NCBI RefSeq assembly: GCF_017592475.1
Contig: NZ_JAGFNP010000007.1
Coordinates: 1 to 64,000 of the forward strand
Length of the DNA stretch: 64,000 nt
Direction of reading: 5' to 3'
Source: Glycomyces niveus
GTDB lineage: Bacteria; Actinomycetota; Actinomycetes; Mycobacteriales; Micromonosporaceae
Shown here: piece by piece, positions 1 to 7,651 of the stretch
Layout of the letters: each line of letters starts with the position of its first letter
Position numbering within the stretch: the stretch's first letter is position 1
Translations under genes and position numbers: made by a program
Notes under the pieces: generated by a model
The model's database searches: none
What the model was told of the DNA's origin: nothing
Seen by the model: only the letters and a program-made list of their open reading frames with translations

Positions 1-288
1 CTTCCCGGAGGTGGCCGCCTTAGCGAGGAGACGGAACTTTCCCGAGAGGCGGGCGATGGCGGCGATGTCGGCGGCGGTGCGGTTGTGGAAGTCGAACTGG
101 GAGACCAGCAGATCGCGCAGGGCGGAGAACCCGAACGCGGAGCGGTGGAGGTTGGCTTCCTTCATCTCGATCACCGCCGACAGGACCTGGGCGTGCTGGA
201 CGTTGATGAGGGAGGCGGCGTCATCGAGGGCGGTGCGGATGGCGGCCGCGCGCTCAGAGGCCGGGGGAGTGGGGGTGCAGCTGCTCAT
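1..288 (-). CDS. DUF222 / HNH-endonuclease family protein, N-terminal part (cut by window edge)
   Basis: The first 96 residues of a protein that runs off the left edge. The visible part is an alpha-helical region, with stretches such as LRDLLVSQFDF and AAIARLSGKF, that resembles the start of DUF222 proteins. In that family this region usually precedes a C-terminal HNH nuclease, and it includes the mycobacterial 13E12 repeat proteins. The HNH part is outside the window, so nuclease function is inferred from the family only. The ATG at 288-286 is preceded by AGGAGG at 299-304, which fixes the start. These genes are often multicopy and variable in actinobacteria; the upstream DNA holds inverted and direct repeats. 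Role unknown. Confidence 0.7.
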   Translation of the reverse strand, partial: MSSCTPTPPASERAAAIRTALDDAASLINVQHAQVLSAVIEMKEANLHRSAFGFSALRDLLVSQFDFHNRTAADIAAIARLSGKFRLLAKAATSGK

Positions 289-356
289 CGGGGGCTCGCC
301 TCCTTCCACTGTTCTCGAATGGTCTGCCTGTTTTCGCTTGCCTGTTCGTACTTCAA

Positions 357-386
357 TGATGACAGGTGAGTGCATCGGTGTCATCA
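357..386. repeat. 8-bp inverted repeat upstream of the DUF222 gene
   Basis: TGATGACA at 357-364 and TGTCATCA at 379-386 form a perfect inverted repeat with a 14-nt spacer. It lies about 70 nt upstream of the DUF222-type start. It could be an operator, a hairpin or a trace of a mobile-element end. Nothing in the sequence decides between these. Confidence 0.45.
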
Positions 387-508
387 CTCAAAGGAGTGAA
401 CATTCCATGAGGGACATTCATGGGCGGCGTCGGATCCTCTGCGGCGCAGGGTAATCAGGGCGAGTCGCGCGCTGCCTGGCGGCCGCACTGCACACCCAAC
501 CGTTCTCA

Positions 509-609
509 GGCCTCTTTGTCGCTGCCCGATTGAACCGCATCCGAAATCGGCCGGGCGGCCGAAGTCCTGCCCCGGCAATACGTGGCCTCTTTGTCGCCGC
601 CGCTTGAAC
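509..609. repeat. Imperfect 26-bp direct repeat in an intergenic region
   Basis: The segments 509-535 and 584-609 share GGCCTCTTTGTCGC, then a variable GC-rich stretch and TTGAAC. They are 75 bp apart in the 435-nt gap between the DUF222 gene and the YCII-like gene. I see no convincing coding sequence in this gap. The repeats could be paired protein-binding sites for the downstream gene or remnants of duplication. Confidence 0.45.
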
Positions 610-723
610 CTTGCGCCCATTGGACCCCGCAGCCGAACGGAAAGACCCCGAGATGTCGGACCCCGAGGCCATAATCAGGCTCGACGCCATTTCAGTGCCG
701 AGAAGCGCAACGGAGGATCTCGC

Positions 724-1065
724 ATGACCAAGTTCTTGATCTCGTTTCCCAGTGAGGCCATGGTGTTCCCCGAGGAGGAGTTCCAGGCGGTGGTCGACGA
801 TTCCCATGCCGTGATCGAAGAGGCCAAGGCCGCCGGCGTGTACGTGTTCGGCGGCGGGCTCAATGAGGAGGTCGGGCCGGTGCTCGTCGCCGCTGACGGC
901 GGCGTCACCGAGGGGACGTACCCGGGGCACATGGTGCCCAACGGCGGCTACTGCGTCCTCGAGCTGCCGACGCGGGAGGCGGCGTACGAGTGGGCTGCGA
1001 AGATCGCCGCCGCCTGCCGCTGTGCGCAGGAGGTCCGCGAGTTCATGTACGACCCTGCCAGCTAG
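724..1065 (+). CDS. YCII-related (DGPF-type) small protein
   Basis: A 113-residue protein beginning MTKFLISFPSEAM, with an alternating strand/helix pattern and a central GTYPGHMVPNGGYCVLELP stretch typical of the YCII-related, dimeric alpha-beta barrel family. In actinobacteria such proteins are often paired with ECF sigma factors, but none is visible here. The start at 724 is chosen because GGAGG at 712-716 lies at a good distance; an in-frame upstream extension to 604 has no ribosome binding site and lacks family-like sequence. The biochemical role of this family is mostly unknown; some relatives act on chlorinated aromatic compounds. It is monocistronic, followed after 130 nt by the formate/nitrite transporter. 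Confidence 0.75.
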   Translation: MTKFLISFPSEAMVFPEEEFQAVVDDSHAVIEEAKAAGVYVFGGGLNEEVGPVLVAADGGVTEGTYPGHMVPNGGYCVLELPTREAAYEWAAKIAAACRCAQEVREFMYDPAS

Positions 1066-1194
1066 CGAGGTCACAGGGCCCGGATGCGTTGTGGTGCGGC
1101 GTTTGTGACATGACGAACGTGCGCCGTTCACACGGAGGAAATCAGGGATCGGGAGACTCGTCGCGGCCGAACCGACGACCCCCGAGGAGCCCCC

Positions 1195-2034
1195 ATGTCC
1201 TATGTGAAACCGGCGGAGTTCACCGCCAGGATGATCGACGCCGGCGAGGCGAAGGTCTTCATGTCGACCCGCGACACCGTCCTGCGCGCCTTCATGGCCG
1301 GGGCGATCCTGGCGCTGGGCGCGGCGTTCGCGGTGACGATCTCGGTGAACACCGGCCAGCCGCTGTTGGGGGCGCTGCTGTTCCCGGTCGGGTTCTGCAT
1401 GCTCTATCTGCTGGGCTACGACCTGTTGACCGGCGTGTTCACGCTGGTCCCGTTGGCACTCATCGACAAGCGCCCGGGCGTGCGGCTGCGCGGCGTGCTC
1501 CGCAACTGGGGCCTGGTGTTCGTCGGGAACTTCGCGGGCGCGTTCACCGTCGCCCTCATGATGTCGATCATCGTCACCTACGGGTTCTCCGTGGAGCCCA
1601 ACCAGATCGGCCAGCAGCTCGGCGTGATCGGCGAGAGCCGGACCGTCGGGTACGCCGAGCACGGCGCGGCCGGGATGCTCACGCTGTTCATCCGCGGCGT
1701 GCTCTGCAACTGGATGGTCTCCACGGGCGTGGTCGCCGCGATGATGTCGACCTCGGTGCCCGGCAAGGTGATCGGCATGTGGATGCCGGTGCTCGTGTTC
1801 TTCTACATGGGCTTCGAGCACTCGATCGTCAACATGTTCCTGTTCCCGGCGGGCCTCATGCTCGGCGGCGAGTTCTCCGTCGGCGACTACCTGATCTGGA
1901 ACGAGATCCCCACGGTCGTCGGCAACCTGGTGGGCGGTCTCACTTTCGTGGGCCTCACGCTCTACGCCACTCACGCCCGCACCGGATCGGCGAGGACCCG
2001 TCCGATGACCCTGCCGGAGAAAGTCGACGCGTAG
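1195..2034 (+). CDS. Formate/nitrite transporter (FNT) family channel
   Basis: A 279-residue integral membrane protein. It has about six hydrophobic segments, near residues 31-50, 57-80, 104-128, 158-180, 192-215 and 240-258. The stretch GFEHSIVNM places a histidine at residue 209, matching the conserved central histidine of the FNT pore. CNWMVSTGVV and NEIPTVVGNLVGG also match FNT signature regions. Family members pass formate, nitrite or related small monovalent anions across the cytoplasmic membrane as pentamers; the substrate cannot be read from the sequence. GAGGAG at 1184-1189 supports the start. No nitrite reductase or formate dehydrogenase gene is nearby, so the context does not settle the anion. 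Confidence 0.88.
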   Translation: MSYVKPAEFTARMIDAGEAKVFMSTRDTVLRAFMAGAILALGAAFAVTISVNTGQPLLGALLFPVGFCMLYLLGYDLLTGVFTLVPLALIDKRPGVRLRGVLRNWGLVFVGNFAGAFTVALMMSIIVTYGFSVEPNQIGQQLGVIGESRTVGYAEHGAAGMLTLFIRGVLCNWMVSTGVVAAMMSTSVPGKVIGMWMPVLVFFYMGFEHSIVNMFLFPAGLMLGGEFSVGDYLIWNEIPTVVGNLVGGLTFVGLTLYATHARTGSARTRPMTLPEKVDA

Positions 2035-2038
2035 CAGC

Positions 2039-2066
2039 ACGGGCCACGAGTCGCCTCGTGGCCCGT
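2039..2066. terminator. Bidirectional terminator hairpin between convergent genes
   Basis: ACGGGCCACGAG at 2039-2050 pairs perfectly with CTCGTGGCCCGT at 2055-2066 around a 4-nt loop, followed by TTT. It sits between the stop of the FNT gene and the stop of the roadblock gene. Confidence 0.85.
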
Positions 2067-2077
2067 TTCGCTTGGTC

Positions 2078-2500
2078 TCAGACGACTCTGGGGATCGAGC
2101 CCGTGTTCGTCAGCGCCTCGTTCAGCAACGGCCCCACCTGCATCGTGAACTGGCCCAGCTCGTAGCCCAGCTGCTCGCGGTCGCACTGCGAGACCGCCAG
2201 GAGTGTCAGGCAGATCTGCGGGCCGACCGGGGCGGCCAGGAGGACGCCCTCGGCCATCTCGACGATGACCTGCTGGGTCGGGCCGTGGTCCATCGAGCGC
2301 CCGGCGCCTTCGCCCATCGACAGGAGGCCCGACCCGATGCCCGCCAGCTGGTCCGCGCGCTCCTTGGGGAGCCCGGCGGATACGGCGAGGGGCAGGCCGT
2401 CGACGCTGACGAGGACGGCGTGTGAGAGGCCGGGGGTGCGCGCCACGAGAGAGCCCAGGAGCATGCTCAGGGACCGCTCGTAGACGCCGAGGTTGCTCAT
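2078..2500 (-). CDS. Roadblock/LC7 domain protein (MglB/CvnB-like)
   Basis: A 140-residue roadblock/LC7 fold protein: GLSHAVLVSVDGLPLAVSAGL is the usual first strand pair, followed by helices and the second beta-meander QVIVEMAEGVLLAAP. Family members dimerise and regulate small Ras-like GTPases, as MglB does for MglA and as CvnB does within streptomycete conservons. Its start overlaps the stop of the upstream gene by 4 nt (2497-2500), so the two are probably translationally coupled. The usual conservon partners, a DUF742 protein and a GTPase, are absent downstream, where a terminator and a convergent transporter gene lie. It may act with a GTPase encoded elsewhere or with the coupled IS110-domain protein. 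Confidence 0.9.
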   Translation of the reverse strand: MSNLGVYERSLSMLLGSLVARTPGLSHAVLVSVDGLPLAVSAGLPKERADQLAGIGSGLLSMGEGAGRSMDHGPTQQVIVEMAEGVLLAAPVGPQICLTLLAVSQCDREQLGYELGQFTMQVGPLLNEALTNTGSIPRVV

Positions 2501-4083
2501 CGGGTCGCCATCCGCTCATTGCGGGCGGGCGCGCCGGGGCGGCCGCCGCGGGCGCGGCCCCAGCCTTTGAAGTAGCCGGCGGTGTTCTGGGCCAGCAGTT
2601 CGGGGTCGCGGTCGATCGGCTCGTCGAAGCGCGGGTGCTCGTCGGCGACGACGGCGCCGGGGACCAGGTTCGCCTGCGGCTTGCGGCGCGGCAGCCCGGC
2701 GGGCGTGGTCGGCTCCTCGGTCTCGGGGGCTTCGGTGACGTGGCGGGCCATGCGCCAGCCCTCGTCGCCGGGGAGGTTCCACGACTCCGGTTCGGGCTCT
2801 TCGCTCTCGGGCCGCTTGAACCAGGCGCTGCGGGCCTGGCCGAGGATCATGAGGCCGTCGTCGTCGGCCATGAGGCTGGCGACGTCGACGATGTGGACGT
2901 CGTCCTTCGGCTGCCACGGGTGGCGGCGCGGTTCGGGGTCCGGTTGGCGCATGCTCTCGGACTGGAAGACGTCGGCCAGCGCCGGACGCGAATGCAGCTC
3001 AGTCTCCTCGGCTTGCGGCAGTTCGGCGGGCTGGGCCCGGCGGCGCCGGCGGATGGAGCGGGTGTGGCTCTCGCCGTCGACCGGGAGCTGCGCCTGCACC
3101 ATCGACTCCGGGATCACCTGCGTCGCTTCGAGGTCCACGACCGAGTGCAGCTGGGACGCGGGGTCGAGGGCGCGGAGGCTCTGGCGGTCGGGGAGGTCGC
3201 CGGGGAGGCGGACGGTGGTGTGCGTGTCGTGGCCGTGGCGGCGCGGGGCGCGGTCTTCGTCGTCGTCGTACGCGGCGGCGGCGGGGGCCGGGGGCGCGGC
3301 CTCGAGGCGGGGGCGCTTGGCCTGGAGGAGCCCGATGAGGCCTTCGAGCGAGCGGTCCCAGGCGGAGATCGCGGCGGCGGTGGCGGAGACGGAGGGGGCG
3401 ACGGAGGGGTCGTCGCCGCCGCCGAGTTCGCGGATGGCCTCGGTGAGGGCGCCGGCCATGGCGGCCACTTGGCCGGGGTCGGCGACGGTGGCGAGGTCGG
3501 CGGCGAGCTCTTCGGTCGAGATCGACTGGAGCGCACCGGGCTGGGGGAGCCGGGTGAGGATGGCGACGGCGTTGGCCTCGCTGGGGTCGTCCCAGGCGGC
3601 GAGCGCGGCGGGGAAGACGGCGCGCAGGAGGCATGTGAGGGCCTCTGCGGCGTCGTGGCGGGCGCGGGCGGCCGAGGCCACGGTGTCGAGGATGGGGCGC
3701 AGAGCGTTCATCTCAGGGCGCGCGGCGAAGGGCTGGCCGCCGACTTCGCCGGTGGCCATGCGGCGGGCGAGCGCGATGGCGTCGTCGAGGGCGTCTTTGG
3801 AGCGGCCGGTGGGGCCGGCGGCGCGGACGACGAGCTGTCCGGCGGCTGCGGCGAACTCGGCCAGCTGGACCACCTCGCCGTCGACGGCCACCGAGACTGA
3901 CTGCCCGGGCGCCGATCGCGCGAAGAGGCTGTTGAGGCGGACCCACCCGCGGGGGTCGTCGCCGAAGGTGTCGGTGGCGATGAGGCCGCCGCCGGCCGCG
4001 ACGAGCGCGACGGCGCAGGCGGTGTCGCCTTGTCCGGCTCCTGCTACCTGCTGGTCGATGGTGATGCCGCAGAACACTTGCAC
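2497..4083 (-). CDS. Chimeric protein: IS110-transposase-like RuvC (DEDD) domain with conservon-kinase-like C-terminal tail
   Basis: A 528-residue protein. Residues 1-255 resemble the N-terminal DEDD domain of IS110 transposases: an initial strand ending in D10, VAVDGE with D68, RSKDALDDA giving D97 and D100, then a helical hairpin ending in VFPAA and an AILTRLPQP segment like the IS110 AFLTRFPS region. The C-terminal transposase domain with the serine nucleophile is absent. Residues 260-450 are charged and low in complexity. Residues 450-528 contain LPRRKPQANLVPG and a basic end, like the tails of conservon/nitrate-sensor histidine kinases. A GTG start is supported by GAGAGGAG upstream. It overlaps the roadblock start by 4 nt. 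The domain calls are recognition from memory; function is unknown. Confidence 0.7.
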   Translation of the reverse strand: MQVFCGITIDQQVAGAGQGDTACAVALVAAGGGLIATDTFGDDPRGWVRLNSLFARSAPGQSVSVAVDGEVVQLAEFAAAAGQLVVRAAGPTGRSKDALDDAIALARRMATGEVGGQPFAARPEMNALRPILDTVASAARARHDAAEALTCLLRAVFPAALAAWDDPSEANAVAILTRLPQPGALQSISTEELAADLATVADPGQVAAMAGALTEAIRELGGGDDPSVAPSVSATAAAISAWDRSLEGLIGLLQAKRPRLEAAPPAPAAAAYDDDEDRAPRRHGHDTHTTVRLPGDLPDRQSLRALDPASQLHSVVDLEATQVIPESMVQAQLPVDGESHTRSIRRRRRAQPAELPQAEETELHSRPALADVFQSESMRQPDPEPRRHPWQPKDDVHIVDVASLMADDDGLMILGQARSAWFKRPESEEPEPESWNLPGDEGWRMARHVTEAPETEEPTTPAGLPRRKPQANLVPGAVVADEHPRFDEPIDRDPELLAQNTAGYFKGWGRARGGRPGAPARNERMATR

Positions 4084-4405
4084 CCGCGGGGCTCCTCTCG
4101 TAGGGCGCGCCCGGGGTGGGCGCCGGCCCTGTCGGCGGGGTCGCAGCCCCGCCAGTATTTACCAGTCCGTTATCAGTTTTCCGCAGAATACTCGGTTCTG
4201 CAAGCGGACGGACAGTGCGGGTTCACGAAGGGATGGAAGGCCATAACACGCATTTCCGTCAATTCCTTGACGGTGCCCACCAGGGGATTCCCTTGTGGAA
4301 TAACGATGGAAAACGCACCGGCACCACCGCGTGTCGCCGCGGCGGCGCTGGGAATCGGACTCGGAGTATGAGTCGCGATGGGCTGTTCGGCCGATGGCGG
4401 CGGCG
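4084..4405. other. Non-coding region with three perfect hairpins upstream of the IS110-domain gene
   Basis: This 322-nt gap holds no supported gene; short open frames across it lack ribosome binding sites and family features. It contains perfect stems GGCGGGG/CCCCGCC at 4134-4153, GCAGAA/TTCTGC at 4183-4201 and CCGTCAA/TTGACGG at 4256-4273, plus ATTCC/GGAAT near 4286-4300. The stretch 4155-4310 is poorer in GC than its surroundings. It should hold the promoter of the IS110-domain gene on the minus strand. It might also encode a structured RNA, because genuine IS110 elements express a structured RNA from a non-coding end. That is inference only. Confidence 0.4.
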
Positions 4406-5224
4406 CTAGCCGCGCCATTCCACATGGTCGTTGATCTTGGCGATGACGCCGCGCCAGGCGATGGCCGCCTGCTGCGAGTCGCTCCTCTTCAAGCGGCGCT
4501 TGGCGAAGCGGCCGCGCATGCCGCCGTCGACGACGACGCGGAAGGTCTCGTCGAGGTCGTCGAGGGGGGAGCCGGGGGCGAGGGAGGCGATGATCGAGTC
4601 GTTCTTGAGCGCGTACCCGAGGTCGCGGCCGACCTCGGCGGCCTTGATGAGCAGCTCGGGCTCCCAGCCTTCTTGGCCGCCGCGGAGGTTGGCGACCACC
4701 AGGTCCAGCTCGTAGATGTCGTCTTCGTCACACGCGATGTCGGCGGCGGTGAGCCGCTCCTGCAGCTCCGCGTACTCCTCGATCGCGGCGAGGTCGTGGT
4801 CGTCGTTCGCCTTGACGTACTCGACGAGCGCTTCGGCCTCGCGGAAGACGAGCAGCTTCCCCTTGCGGGTCAGGAAGACCGGGACCTCTTCGGGTTCGGC
4901 GTCGAGGGCGTCCTCGTCGTCGTCCGCGGCTTCCTCTTCCTCATCGGCGAAGTCGGCCGCGTCGGGCTCGGGCGCGTCCTCGTCCTCGGGTTCGGCGTCG
5001 TCCGCATCCCGGTGCTTGCCGCGAGGCTCCTCGACATCCTCTTCCTCTTCGGGCTCGGGCTCGGGAGCGGTCTTGGCGCCCGGGAGGGTGTCCGACATCC
5101 GGTACGCGCGCAGGGTGAAACCGGAGTCCTTGCCCAGGTGGAGTTCCACCGGGTCGACGCTCGTCTCGTTCCAGAGCTTGTCCGTCTCGGCGCTGCGCAC
5201 CGGCCCGTCCGAATCGGCCGCCAT
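4406..5224 (-). CDS. Conserved hypothetical acidic protein
   Basis: A 272-residue protein. The N-terminal 50 residues are followed by a highly acidic, proline- and glutamate-rich linker (residues 53-115), then a mixed alpha/beta C-terminal domain containing EEVPVFLTRKGKLLVFREAE and LVVDGGMRG-like stretches (the latter reads VVVDGGMRGRFAKRRLKRSD). I recall similar proteins from other actinobacteria, sometimes annotated as primosomal protein, but I see no motif that supports such a role. The start at 5224 is chosen because GGGAGGGA lies just upstream; an extension to 5422 would cross the terminator hairpin at 5311-5341. It is separated by 322 nt from the next gene on the same strand. Likely cytoplasmic; function unknown. 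Confidence 0.72.
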   Translation of the reverse strand: MAADSDGPVRSAETDKLWNETSVDPVELHLGKDSGFTLRAYRMSDTLPGAKTAPEPEPEEEEDVEEPRGKHRDADDAEPEDEDAPEPDAADFADEEEEAADDDEDALDAEPEEVPVFLTRKGKLLVFREAEALVEYVKANDDHDLAAIEEYAELQERLTAADIACDEDDIYELDLVVANLRGGQEGWEPELLIKAAEVGRDLGYALKNDSIIASLAPGSPLDDLDETFRVVVDGGMRGRFAKRRLKRSDSQQAAIAWRGVIAKINDHVEWRG

Positions 5225-5310
5225 GTCGCGTCCCTCCCGTAGTGATCTAGCTGGGGAACAGCCTACGACGACGCGACACGCCCGGTCGTACCCGGTGTCC
5301 CATACGCCGA

Positions 5311-5341
5311 CGGGGCCCTGCGCGGCTCGCGCAGGGCCCCG
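5311..5341 (-). terminator. Terminator of the deoC-aldehyde dehydrogenase operon
   Basis: CGGGGCCCTGCGCG and CGCGCAGGGCCCCG form a long perfect stem around a short loop directly after the stop of the short aldehyde dehydrogenase gene on the minus strand. No strong T tract follows, as is common in GC-rich actinobacteria. Confidence 0.8.
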
Positions 5342-5355
5342 TGGCAACGACGGGT

Positions 5356-6231
5356 CTAGTACGCCCCTCCGGCGGCGGCGGCCATCCCGGCCGGGTGCCA
5401 CACGGTCTTGTACTCCGTCCACTGCCGCAGCAGGTCGAGCGAGGTGCCGGGCTTCCCGGGGCGGCGCACGACCTTCAGGGTCTCGGCGGCGGCGGCCTCC
5501 AGGCTCGCGGCGAGGTCGGCGTCGGCGACGCCGCTCAGGTCGAGCCCGTTGACGTCGGCGTGCGCGGCCAGGTGCGGCGCGACTTCGGCGGCCTTGCCGC
5601 TCAAGATGTTGACGACCCCGCCGGGCAGGTCCGAGGTGGCGAGGACTTCACCGAAGCTCAACGCGGGCAGCGGCTTCGACTCGCTCGCGAGCACGACCAC
5701 GGTGTTCCCGGTGGCGATCGCGGGCGCGACGGCCTCGACGAAGCCGAGGAACGGGTCGTCCTGCGGCGCGACGACGGCGATGACGCCGAGCGGTTCGGGC
5801 GTCGTGTGGTTGAAGTACGGTCCCGCGACCGGGTTGGCCCCGCCGAGCACCGACGTGTACTTGTCGGTCCAGCCCGCGAAGTGCACGAGCCGGTCGATCG
5901 CGGCCTCCACGACTGCAAGCGCCGCACCGGGTTCCACCCCGCCGGTTTCGGCGACCTCTTCGGCGAACTGCCCGGCCCGGCCCTCGAGCATCTCGGCGGC
6001 GCGGTAGAGGATCTGGCCGCGCAGGTACGCGGTCTGGCCCGCCCACGGCCGCTGCGCCTTGCGGGCGGCGGCGACGGCGTCGCGGCCGTCCTTGCGGCTG
6101 GCGAGCGCGGCGTTCGCCAGCTCGGTCCCGTCCGGGCTGCTCACGGCGTAGCTCCTTCCGGACTCCGAGCGCGGGAACTTCCCGCCCACGTACAGCTTGT
6201 AGGTCTTCTTGACCCGCAGACGATCAGACAT
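5356..6231 (-). CDS. Truncated aldehyde dehydrogenase-like protein lacking the catalytic half
   Basis: A 291-residue protein similar to the N-terminal, NAD-binding half of aldehyde dehydrogenases: YKLYVGGKFPRSESGRSYAV, then GVIAVVAPQDDPFLGFVEAVAPAIATGNTVVV and SDLPGGVVNILSG. The family normally has about 480 residues. Here the ELGGK and cysteine motifs of the catalytic domain are missing, the usual WNFP motif reads QDDP, and the end is an unrelated TSLDLLRQWTEYKTVWHPAG segment. It overlaps the upstream full-length dehydrogenase gene by 8 nt, so the two are co-translated. It does not look like a decaying gene: the frame is clean and the reading frame ends at a strong terminator. It may be a partner or regulatory subunit of the full-length enzyme. 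Confidence 0.8.
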   Translation of the reverse strand: MSDRLRVKKTYKLYVGGKFPRSESGRSYAVSSPDGTELANAALASRKDGRDAVAAARKAQRPWAGQTAYLRGQILYRAAEMLEGRAGQFAEEVAETGGVEPGAALAVVEAAIDRLVHFAGWTDKYTSVLGGANPVAGPYFNHTTPEPLGVIAVVAPQDDPFLGFVEAVAPAIATGNTVVVLASESKPLPALSFGEVLATSDLPGGVVNILSGKAAEVAPHLAAHADVNGLDLSGVADADLAASLEAAAAETLKVVRRPGKPGTSLDLLRQWTEYKTVWHPAGMAAAAGGAY

Positions 6232-7648
6232 CGAGGTACGCCTCCAGTCCCTGGCGGCCGCCTTCGCGGCCGTAACCGGACTCCTTCAGGCCGCCGAAGG
6301 GGCTGGCGGCGTCGAACTGGTTGAACGTGTTGGCCCACACCACGCCCGCGCGCAGCCGCTCGGCCGCCCACAGGATCTTGGAGCCCTTCTCGGTCCACAC
6401 CCCGGCCGAGAGGCCGTACGGGGTGTTGTTGGCCTTGGCGATCGCCTCGTCGGGGGTGCGGAACGTGAGCACGCTGAGCACCGGCCCGAAGATCTCCTCC
6501 TTGGCGATCCGCATTGACTGCTGGACGCCGGTGAACACGGTGGGGCGGAACCAGAACCCGCGCTCGGGCAGGTCGCACGCGGGCTGCCACACCTCGGCGC
6601 CCTCGCCGGCCCCGGTCTCGGTGAGGTCCCGGATCCGCGAGAGCTGCTCGGCGGAGTTGATCGCGCCGATGTCGGTGTTCTTGTCGAGCGGGTCGCCCAC
6701 GCGCAGCGTCTCCACGCGGGCCTTGAGCCGCTCCAGCACCTCGTCCGCCACGGACTCCTGCACGAGGAGCCGCGAGCCCGCGCAGCACACGTGCCCCTGG
6801 TTGAAGAAGATGCCGTTGACGATGCCCTCGACGGCCTGGTCGAGCGGTGCGTCGTCGAACACGATGTTCGCGGCCTTGCCGCCCAGTTCCAGGGTGAGCT
6901 TCTTCTTGGAGCCCGCGATGGACTTCGCGATCGCGCGGCCCACCGCGGTCGAGCCGGTGAACGCGACCTTGTCCACGGCGCCGTCCACCAGCGCCGCACC
7001 GGTCGCGCCCGCGCCCGGCAGGATGTTGACGACGCCCGGCGGGAGTTCGGCCTCCTGGCACAGCTCGGCGAACATGAGCGCGGTCAGCGGCGTGGTCTCG
7101 GCGGGCTTGAGCACCACCGTGTTCCCGCACGCGAGCGCGGGGGCGATCTTCCACGAGAGCATGAGCAGCGGGAAGTTCCAGGGGATGATCTGGCCGATGA
7201 CGCCCAGCGGCCGCGGGTCCGAGCCGAGCCCGGCGTAGGCGAGCTTGTCGGCCCAGCCCGCGTGGTAGAAGAAGTGCTGCGCCGCGGTCGGCACGTCGAA
7301 GTCGCGGGTCTCCTTGATGGGCTTGCCGTTGTCGAGGGATTCGGCGACGGCGAACTCGCGGGCCTTCTCCTGCAGGAGCCGGGCGATGCGGAACAGGTAC
7401 TTGCCGCGCTCGGTCCCGCTCATGGGGCCCCACACGGCCTCCTGCGCGCGGCGGGCGGCGGCCACCGCGGCGGCGACGTCGGCTTCGCCGGCTTCGGCGA
7501 CGGTGAACAGGGCCTCCTCGGTGGAGGGGTTGACGGACTTGAAGACGGCGCCGTCGGCGGCGTCCCTGAATTCGCCGTCGATGAAGAGCCCGTAGTGCTC
7601 TTTGATCGGGGGCCGCACCGACTCGGGTGCGGGCGCGTACTCGAACAT
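6224..7648 (-). CDS. NAD(P)+-dependent aldehyde dehydrogenase
   Basis: A full-length 474-residue aldehyde dehydrogenase. Visible motifs are PWNFP (156-160), K181 in VVLKPAE, TGSTAVGR (231-238) for cofactor binding, E254 in LELGGK and the NQGHVCCAGSR segment with catalytic C288. The enzyme would oxidise an aldehyde to the acid in the cytoplasm. Its position directly after deoC (3 nt apart) suggests that it removes acetaldehyde released when deoxyribose 5-phosphate is cleaved; that substrate is inference. It overlaps the start of the truncated paralogue by 8 nt. I recall the same deoC plus two dehydrogenases arrangement from streptomycetes. Confidence 0.9.
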   Translation of the reverse strand: MFEYAPAPESVRPPIKEHYGLFIDGEFRDAADGAVFKSVNPSTEEALFTVAEAGEADVAAAVAAARRAQEAVWGPMSGTERGKYLFRIARLLQEKAREFAVAESLDNGKPIKETRDFDVPTAAQHFFYHAGWADKLAYAGLGSDPRPLGVIGQIIPWNFPLLMLSWKIAPALACGNTVVLKPAETTPLTALMFAELCQEAELPPGVVNILPGAGATGAALVDGAVDKVAFTGSTAVGRAIAKSIAGSKKKLTLELGGKAANIVFDDAPLDQAVEGIVNGIFFNQGHVCCAGSRLLVQESVADEVLERLKARVETLRVGDPLDKNTDIGAINSAEQLSRIRDLTETGAGEGAEVWQPACDLPERGFWFRPTVFTGVQQSMRIAKEEIFGPVLSVLTFRTPDEAIAKANNTPYGLSAGVWTEKGSKILWAAERLRAGVVWANTFNQFDAASPFGGLKESGYGREGGRQGLEAYLDV

Positions 7649-7651
7649 CGC

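Noticed and set aside
418..2040. A 540-residue minus-strand frame across the YCII-like and FNT genes
   Set aside because: It reads as His/Arg/Glu/Asp-rich noise, and both plus-strand genes have ribosome binding sites and family motifs.
2497..4083. An intact IS110 insertion sequence
   Set aside because: The serine-containing transposase domain is missing, the gene is fused to an unrelated tail and coupled to a roadblock gene, and no element ends are visible.
4173..4425. Short open frames in the gap upstream of the IS110-domain gene
   Set aside because: They lack ribosome binding sites and protein-like features, and some overlap the end of the acidic-protein gene.
5356..6231. A pseudogene of an aldehyde dehydrogenase
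   Set aside because: The frame is clean, the N terminus is well conserved and it is tightly coupled to its neighbour. I treat it as a short functional protein.
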